Shown here: one piece after another, positions 33,117 through 33,398 of the stretch
Numbering within the stretch: position 1 is the first letter of the stretch
How the letters are laid out: the number at the start of each line of letters is the position of its first letter
Source: Acidimicrobiia bacterium
Lineage (GTDB): Bacteria > Actinomycetota > Acidimicrobiia > Acidimicrobiales > Bin134
Reading direction: 5' to 3'
DNA length: 33,398 nucleotides
NCBI GenBank assembly: GCA_022827405.1
Contig: JAJDTA010000109.1
Coordinates: 1 to 33,398 of the forward strand
Made by a program: the position numbers and the translations under genes
Notes under the pieces: generated by a model
What the model was told of the DNA's origin: nothing
What the model saw: the letters and a program-made list of their open reading frames with translations, nothing else
Databases searched by the model: none

Positions 33117-33398
33117 GTGACCCGTCAACGAACCGGCCATCAACCCGCCTTGGCAGTAACGCTGGCACTGGTCTTGATGGCAAGTGTGATCGGGGTTGTC
33201 TCGTCTACTTCCCATGCAGAACCCAACGATGATCTGTTCTTTTCTGGTCCGGTGATAGACGGTCCTGATTTCTGTCTCAACTTCAGTTTGGGCGGCCCGG
33301 TCACCTACCCATTCGACAGCGATAAAGACGGCATCGCCGACATCTGCTCTCTTCCCCGCACCCGCCGAGCAGCCGTCGCCCGCCAAAACGCCCTCGAA
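33117..33398 (+). CDS. Secreted protein with Ca-binding-like repeat, N-terminal part
   Basis: The first 94 residues of a gene running off the window. A GTG start follows GAGGGGA at good distance. The protein begins with a basic stretch (MTRQRTGHQ), a hydrophobic core (LAVTLALVLMASVIGVV) and a likely signal peptidase site at SHA-EP, so it is exported. The mature part has two cysteines (FCLNF and DICSL) that may pair, and DSDKDGIADIC, an Asp-rich loop like thrombospondin type 3 or dockerin calcium loops. This is followed by SLPRTRRAAVARQNALE, a tail I associate with secreted proteins of Acidimicrobiia. The AT-rich 53 bp before it probably holds its own promoter. Function unknown; unrelated to the catabolic genes as far as can be seen. 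Confidence 0.72.
   Translation, partial: MTRQRTGHQPALAVTLALVLMASVIGVVSSTSHAEPNDDLFFSGPVIDGPDFCLNFSLGGPVTYPFDSDKDGIADICSLPRTRRAAVARQNALE

Noticed and set aside
33328-33398. LPRTR in the last protein as a sortase signal
   Set aside because: The sortase consensus needs Gly after Thr, and here the motif lies in a basic tail about 80 residues from the start with no following membrane helix visible.
1-33398. tRNA, rRNA, CRISPR arrays, transposases, integrases or attachment sites
   Set aside because: None recognised on either strand; intergenic gaps are short and base composition is even throughout, apart from a small AT-rich patch near 33064-33085.

Overview
The window is high-GC DNA with dense genes, GTG starts beside ATG, many 1-4 bp start/stop overlaps and GGAGG-type ribosome sites. 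The gene content (coxLMS-type molybdenum hydroxylases, Old Yellow Enzymes, M24 hydrolases, amidohydrolases, SDRs, CocE/NonD hydrolase) and the C-terminal motif of the last secreted protein suggest an actinobacterium, most likely of the Acidimicrobiia. This placement is an inference from style and content; no rRNA or other marker is present. No tRNA, rRNA, CRISPR, insertion sequence or phage gene was seen, and no gene-free stretch exceeds about 130 bp.

Layout. (A) 1-4990, plus strand: end of an M24-fold protein, a double-ATPase ABC subunit of the BMP/nucleoside-import type, an orphan molybdopterin-binding hydroxylase large subunit and an isochorismatase-fold amidohydrolase. (B) 15202 down to 4998, minus strand: an 11-gene run of amidase, RidA-like protein, a 53-residue putative ribbon-helix-helix protein, DUF1989 protein, orphan [2Fe-2S] subunit, alpha/beta hydrolase, Old Yellow Enzyme, a complete FAD / [2Fe-2S] / molybdopterin hydroxylase, and an SDR broken by a one-base frameshift. 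(C) 15284-16946, plus, divergent from B: ring-opening amidohydrolase of the cyanuric acid hydrolase/barbiturase family and a carboxymuconolactone-decarboxylase-like protein. (D) 16950-23221: CocE/NonD hydrolase (minus), then Old Yellow Enzyme, cyclase-family protein and EamA transporter (plus), then an FAD aromatic monooxygenase (minus), with a strong hairpin between the last two. (E) 23354-28270: M24 peptidase (plus), two amidohydrolases (minus), an SDR (plus) and a VOC protein (minus). (F) 28366-33063, plus: zinc-dependent dehydrogenase, second M24-fold protein, a compact PEP-synthase-like phosphotransfer protein and a beta-hydroxyacid dehydrogenase, followed by the start of a secreted protein.

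How the parts may work together (inference). The set fits uptake and stepwise destruction of one or more nitrogen heterocycles. A BMP-type ABC importer and an EamA carrier would move substrate. Molybdenum hydroxylases and the FAD monooxygenase would add oxygen to the ring. Old Yellow Enzymes would reduce it. The ring-opening amidohydrolase, the dihydropyrimidinase/allantoinase-like enzyme and the cyclase-family hydrolase would open cyclic amides. Amidase, isochorismatase-fold hydrolase, DUF1989 and RidA-like proteins would deal with linear amides and released nitrogen. Dehydrogenases and SDRs would process the carbon skeleton. Two known models overlap the gene list: oxidative uracil breakdown through barbiturate, and nicotine-type pyridine breakdown (molybdenum dehydrogenase, 2,6-dihydroxypseudooxynicotine-hydrolase-like alpha/beta hydrolase, 2,6-dihydroxypyridine-monooxygenase-like flavoprotein). 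Neither model is matched completely, so the actual substrate is open.
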